From assembly GCA_003024985.2 (NCBI GenBank), contig PXIH01S0018115.1: DNA of 10,323 nucleotides; one strand, written 5' to 3'. Origin of the DNA: Euperipatoides rowelli. Taxonomy: Eukaryota; Onychophora; Udeonychophora; Euonychophora; Peripatopsidae. This document shows positions 8,043 to 10,323 of this stretch, piece after piece. Made by a program: the position numbers and the translations under genes. How positions within the stretch are numbered: the first letter of the stretch is position 1; each line of letters begins with the position of its first letter. The notes beneath the pieces are model-generated. The model worked only from the letters and a program-made list of their open reading frames with translations, ran no database searches and had not been told where the DNA came from.

Positions 8043-8220
8043 TAGGGGAAGTGGGGGGAATACCGTGCAGCGGGTAATACCGCCCATCAAAGTTTTTCAT
8101 ATTACGTGATATAACTAATGAATTTTTCTAACACTGTTCTTTTCTGGTTGCAATATGTACCAATAATTGATATAAAGAATCTTGAAATTTTTTTTTTATA
8201 AATGTGCCAGAGTGGAAAAA
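8043..8220 (+). repeat. Direct-repeat copy A (178 bp)
   Basis: It begins TAGGGGAAGTGGGGGGAATA, contains AGCGGGTAATACCG and CATATTACGTGATATAA, and ends GTGCCAGAGTGGAAAAA. It matches 10095-10270 over its whole length with few substitutions and small gaps in the TA-rich part. It is non-coding, in the intron just downstream of exon B. The close match suggests a fairly recent dispersed element or a segmental duplication. Confidence 0.85.
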
Positions 8221-8268
8221 CAAAANTTAAACAAATGGTAGGTATAATACAATATTATTTGAACCTAC

Positions 8269-8379
8269 GTTTTCCAGTTGACTCCATGCGTGATGCCATA
8301 TTAACTGTATCTCCGAATAAGCAATACCTTGGCATCATTAACCCTACAACCCCAGCCACACATGGCCCAGAATGCAGAC
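8269..8379 (-). CDS. Exon B of the same guanylate cyclase: catalytic core with [11 protein letters not shown] and ASRMEST
   Basis: This exon is 111 nt: two bases finishing a Gly codon, 36 codons, then one base. The start, [12 protein letters not shown], follows RI(G) from exon A, giving the family's RIGLHSGP junction. The acceptor is ctttag|GTCTG at 8379 and the donor is AAAAC|gtaggt at 8269. The phases fit exon A (1 to 1). [11 protein letters not shown] carries the Cys that, with the Glu of exon A, sets GTP rather than ATP specificity. The Asn and Arg of N-x-A-S-R stabilise the transition state. Two usual Thr residues are Met here: LMMPRYC for LTMPRYC, and NMASR for NTASR. The exon lies about 1.4 kb downstream of exon A. 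A repeat copy (8043-8220) begins 48 bases past its donor. The exon ends at MESTGK plus the first base of the next codon, so more cyclase must follow. Confidence 0.94.
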
Positions 8380-9540
8380 CTAAAGATAGAAAATGACATA
8401 GTTATCAATCAGTCTTTTTGCTGTCAAATTTAATTTACATAAAAGTTTGTATCTTCTATATTGCCATTTTTAATAGTTGAATTGGGAGTCAGTCTAAAGT
8501 TGTTTAAAATGTTACATTATCAAAACATTTTTAAACTGCGTCTACACTGTACCTTTAAGAAATTAAATGAACAGTCTATAGCGAATCTTCTCACTATTAG
8601 TTGCAGTAATTCTCTGTTAATGTGTCACCTTTTAGATAGTTAATTTCGATTAAATTTATAAACTTAGTAATTATGTTTTGTGACATTATTACAGTAGGCC
8701 TATATTTTTATTTTATAAATTTACAGTATGTCAAATGAAACATTCAACTGCATTGAGCTTATTTTGCCAACAAAATGATAAATTAAATTATTGATAATTA
8801 AAAATTATAATCTTAAATAAGTGTATAATATACAGTTCAATAAAAAATAACCATCTTCTCCCTCCATCAACATATTATAGATTCTATAAGAGAGGTATGA
8901 ATACAGAATCTATATTATGTAGATGGATAGCAGTAGATATAAAACAGAGTTAAGTTCAGTTGCAAGTCATTACAACAACAATTTTATGATGTCATATCAA
9001 TCCCAATATGCATTGTGGCAATGCTGTTATGACATCATCATCAATTCAGGGATTGATCACTTTTGGGGGCATGATTATTTACTAACTTTCCCTAATCTTC
9101 CTGAAGGTGGTTATGTAAATAGAGGAAGTTGGCCCATCAAGATGCACCTCTAAAAAATGAAATGCAACTGTGAGGATAAGGGAAGAGAGATAGCTAAACC
9201 AAGAAGATAAGTAACACCATAAGATTTATGAGTCCAACTAGGTCAAACCTCAACCAATCAGACCAGAAAAGATGAATAAACACCTCATTTGAGCTAAAAG
9301 GATATTTTATTCCAGCGATTTTTTAACATTTTTAATGTCCTAAAATATATTTTTCAGAACATTGTCAAAAAGTAGTCTTCATAGACTTATGAGATTGCAA
9401 AATTTCAAAAGTAGTACAAAGTGTGATGCTTTATTTATGTAAGCATCCCAACTATTTCTTTTTTTTTGTATATCAGTTTAGCATCATGGTGTCTAATATG
9501 GATTACATGCTTTTAATGATTTATGCTCCATTGATGGTCC
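8380..9540. other. Intron between exons A and B, no gene recognised
   Basis: It separates exon B from exon A. Two + frames (8461-8643 and 8923-9153) are open for 60 and 76 codons but resemble nothing I know. The second contains a nested inverted repeat (8987-9037) and appears to be non-coding. No further cyclase exon is expected here, because A and B join in phase with no residues missing. Confidence 0.6.
8987..9037. repeat. Nested perfect inverted repeats
   Basis: TGATGTCATA (8987-8996) pairs with TATGACATCA (9028-9037). Inside it, GCATTG (9010-9015) pairs with CAATGC (9019-9024) across TGG. The two stems could form a bulged hairpin. Function is unknown. Confidence 0.5.
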
Positions 9541-9615
9541 TAAATATATAGGCTATAATATATAAATATAGTGTATAGATGGATATAGATATATATAGAA
9601 ACTGCGTATATATAG

Positions 9616-9618
<3 letters not shown>

Positions 9619-9708
<90 letters not shown>
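9619..9708. repeat. Pure (AT)n microsatellite
   Basis: About 45 uninterrupted AT units in the intron downstream of exon A. Such tracts are unstable in length and probably polymorphic. The long Tyr-Ile runs in minus-strand frames here are artefacts of this repeat. Confidence 0.95.
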
Positions 9709-9712
<4 letters not shown>

Positions 9713-9745
9713 AGATAGATAGACAGATAGATAGAGAGAGAGATG
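9709..9745 (+). repeat. GATA/GA microsatellite adjoining the AT tract
   Basis: GATAGATAGATAGACAGATA-type units pass into GAGAGAGAGA, making a compound microsatellite with the AT tract to its left. Confidence 0.85.
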
Positions 9746-9807
9746 GAACCTTTCATTCAAAATACAAAATTCAAGTTTGTATAATGGAAATGAATTATGA
9801 TTCTCAC

Positions 9808-9970
9808 CTATTCTAAGCTGGAGTTGAGTTTGAGGTCGATGCCGGATTTTAAAATACATAGTAGAACTAAGTAAATCTAATGCAACATTGGCTATTTCAG
9901 AAACATGGCGAAAACCATTTCTTACTGGTACACCACTCACAACCATGTAGGCATCTCCAATTGTTTCAAC
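9808..9970 (-). CDS. Exon A of receptor-type guanylate cyclase: middle of the class III catalytic domain
   Basis: This internal exon encodes 54 residues plus one base. It reads [19 protein letters not shown] and ends in [20 protein letters not shown] is diagnostic of class III cyclase domains. Its Glu is the position that selects guanine in guanylate cyclases (Lys in adenylyl cyclases), and the Asp of GDAY is one of the two metal-binding aspartates. RHRP..L.LRIG is typical of membrane guanylate cyclases, which make cGMP from GTP on the cytoplasmic side. The acceptor is ttattacag with the exon starting at 9970 in phase 0. The donor is AATAG|gtgag with the exon ending at 9808 in phase 1. The Met inside GDAYM is not a translation start, because coding continues upstream to the acceptor. 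The open frame runs on into a TA repeat, which is intron. The first metal Asp (FSDIVGFT motif) must lie in an exon beyond 10323. Family assignment is secure; the subtype is not. Confidence 0.95.
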
Positions 9971-10094
9971 CTGTAATAATTATATAACAACATTTCATCT
10001 TTATTAATAGTTTAGGATTTTTTTCTGGACCCTTTCTTTACCAAATTATTAATATATGTGAAAAAAAATTTTGGCTGTATTTTTTAAATATAAG

Positions 10095-10270
10095 TAGGGG
10101 AAGTGGGGGGAATACTGCACAGCGGGTAATACCGCGCATCAAAGTTTTTCATATTACGTGATATAATAATTAATGAATTTTTCTAACACTGTCCTTTTCT
10201 GGTTGCAATATGATATAATGATATAATGAAACTTGAATTTTTTTTTTATAAATGTGCCAGAGTGGAAAAA
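10095..10270 (+). repeat. Direct-repeat copy B (176 bp)
   Basis: The second copy of the sequence at 8043-8220, in the same orientation. Differences include ATACTGCACAGC against ATACCGTGCAGC, and an altered TA-rich stretch after GGTTGCAATATG. It lies in the intron upstream of exon A, so the two copies flank exons A and B. Confidence 0.85.
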
Positions 10271-10323
10271 TGAAAAATCAAATATTTCTTGTTATTTTTT
10301 GGCTTAAGAAAATACGAGAATTA

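Noticed and set aside
8202-8396. Open + frame of 64 codons
   Set aside because: It is the antisense shadow of cyclase exon B and is interrupted by an ambiguous base.
8923-9153. Open + frame of 76 codons
   Set aside because: No family resemblance, an internal nested inverted repeat, and location antisense within the intron between two good cyclase exons.
9553-9756. Minus-strand frame rich in Tyr-Ile repeats
   Set aside because: It is a translation of the AT microsatellite.
1-10323. CRISPR array, bacterial operon, phage or plasmid features
   Set aside because: Intron-split animal gene, SINE and LINE remnants and base composition show eukaryotic DNA. No regular spaced repeats were found.

Overview
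This is animal nuclear DNA: AT-rich, intron-rich and crowded with decayed repeats, with no bacterial-style gene packing and no long open frames. Three short coding exons on the minus strand can be recognised with confidence. All belong to one gene for a particulate (receptor-type) guanylate cyclase. Its 5' exons (extracellular, transmembrane, kinase-homology and dimerisation parts) would lie beyond position 10323. The sequence does not fix the species. Splice style, AT richness, a tRNA-derived SINE and a CR1/L2/Jockey-like LINE fit an invertebrate metazoan, probably marine, but that is inference.

Reading the gene in its own direction (high to low coordinate): exon A (9808-9970) carries [10 protein letters not shown], with the guanine-specifying Glu and a metal-binding Asp. 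Exon B (8269-8379) carries [18 protein letters not shown], with the guanine-specifying Cys and the transition-state Asn/Arg. Exon C (3654-3727) carries the end of the cyclase domain, GKGLQTTYWLHGKSGYDKPLP. Phases agree between A and B (1/1). The roughly 30 residues that should join B to C (the ..IHIS..RG..xK part) were not found, although about 4.5 kb of intron lies between them. A phase-compatible candidate tail exon (2595-2706, or from 2733) encodes two NPxY repeats and a stop.

The intron between B and C is a graveyard of mobile elements. A 3' LINE reverse-transcriptase fragment (about 5580 to 4499, minus) is broken by a 290-bp inverted-repeat element (5007-5296). A second, inverted copy of that element (3957-4229) abuts and apparently splits a tRNA-derived SINE. 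Further on are a three-copy imperfect repeat (5786-6060), a 65-bp mini-element with 7-bp terminal inverted repeats (6169-6233), a 16-G run and several TA-rich tracts. A 178-bp direct repeat (8043-8220 and 10095-10270) brackets both well-conserved catalytic exons.

The left part (1-2480 and 2800-3640) holds no gene I can support. Within it, 1195-1800 is clearly richer in GC and looks like an unidentified interspersed element. The right end (9971-10323) is intron containing the second direct-repeat copy. No RNA gene beyond the SINE head, no CRISPR array and no complete protein-coding gene is present.
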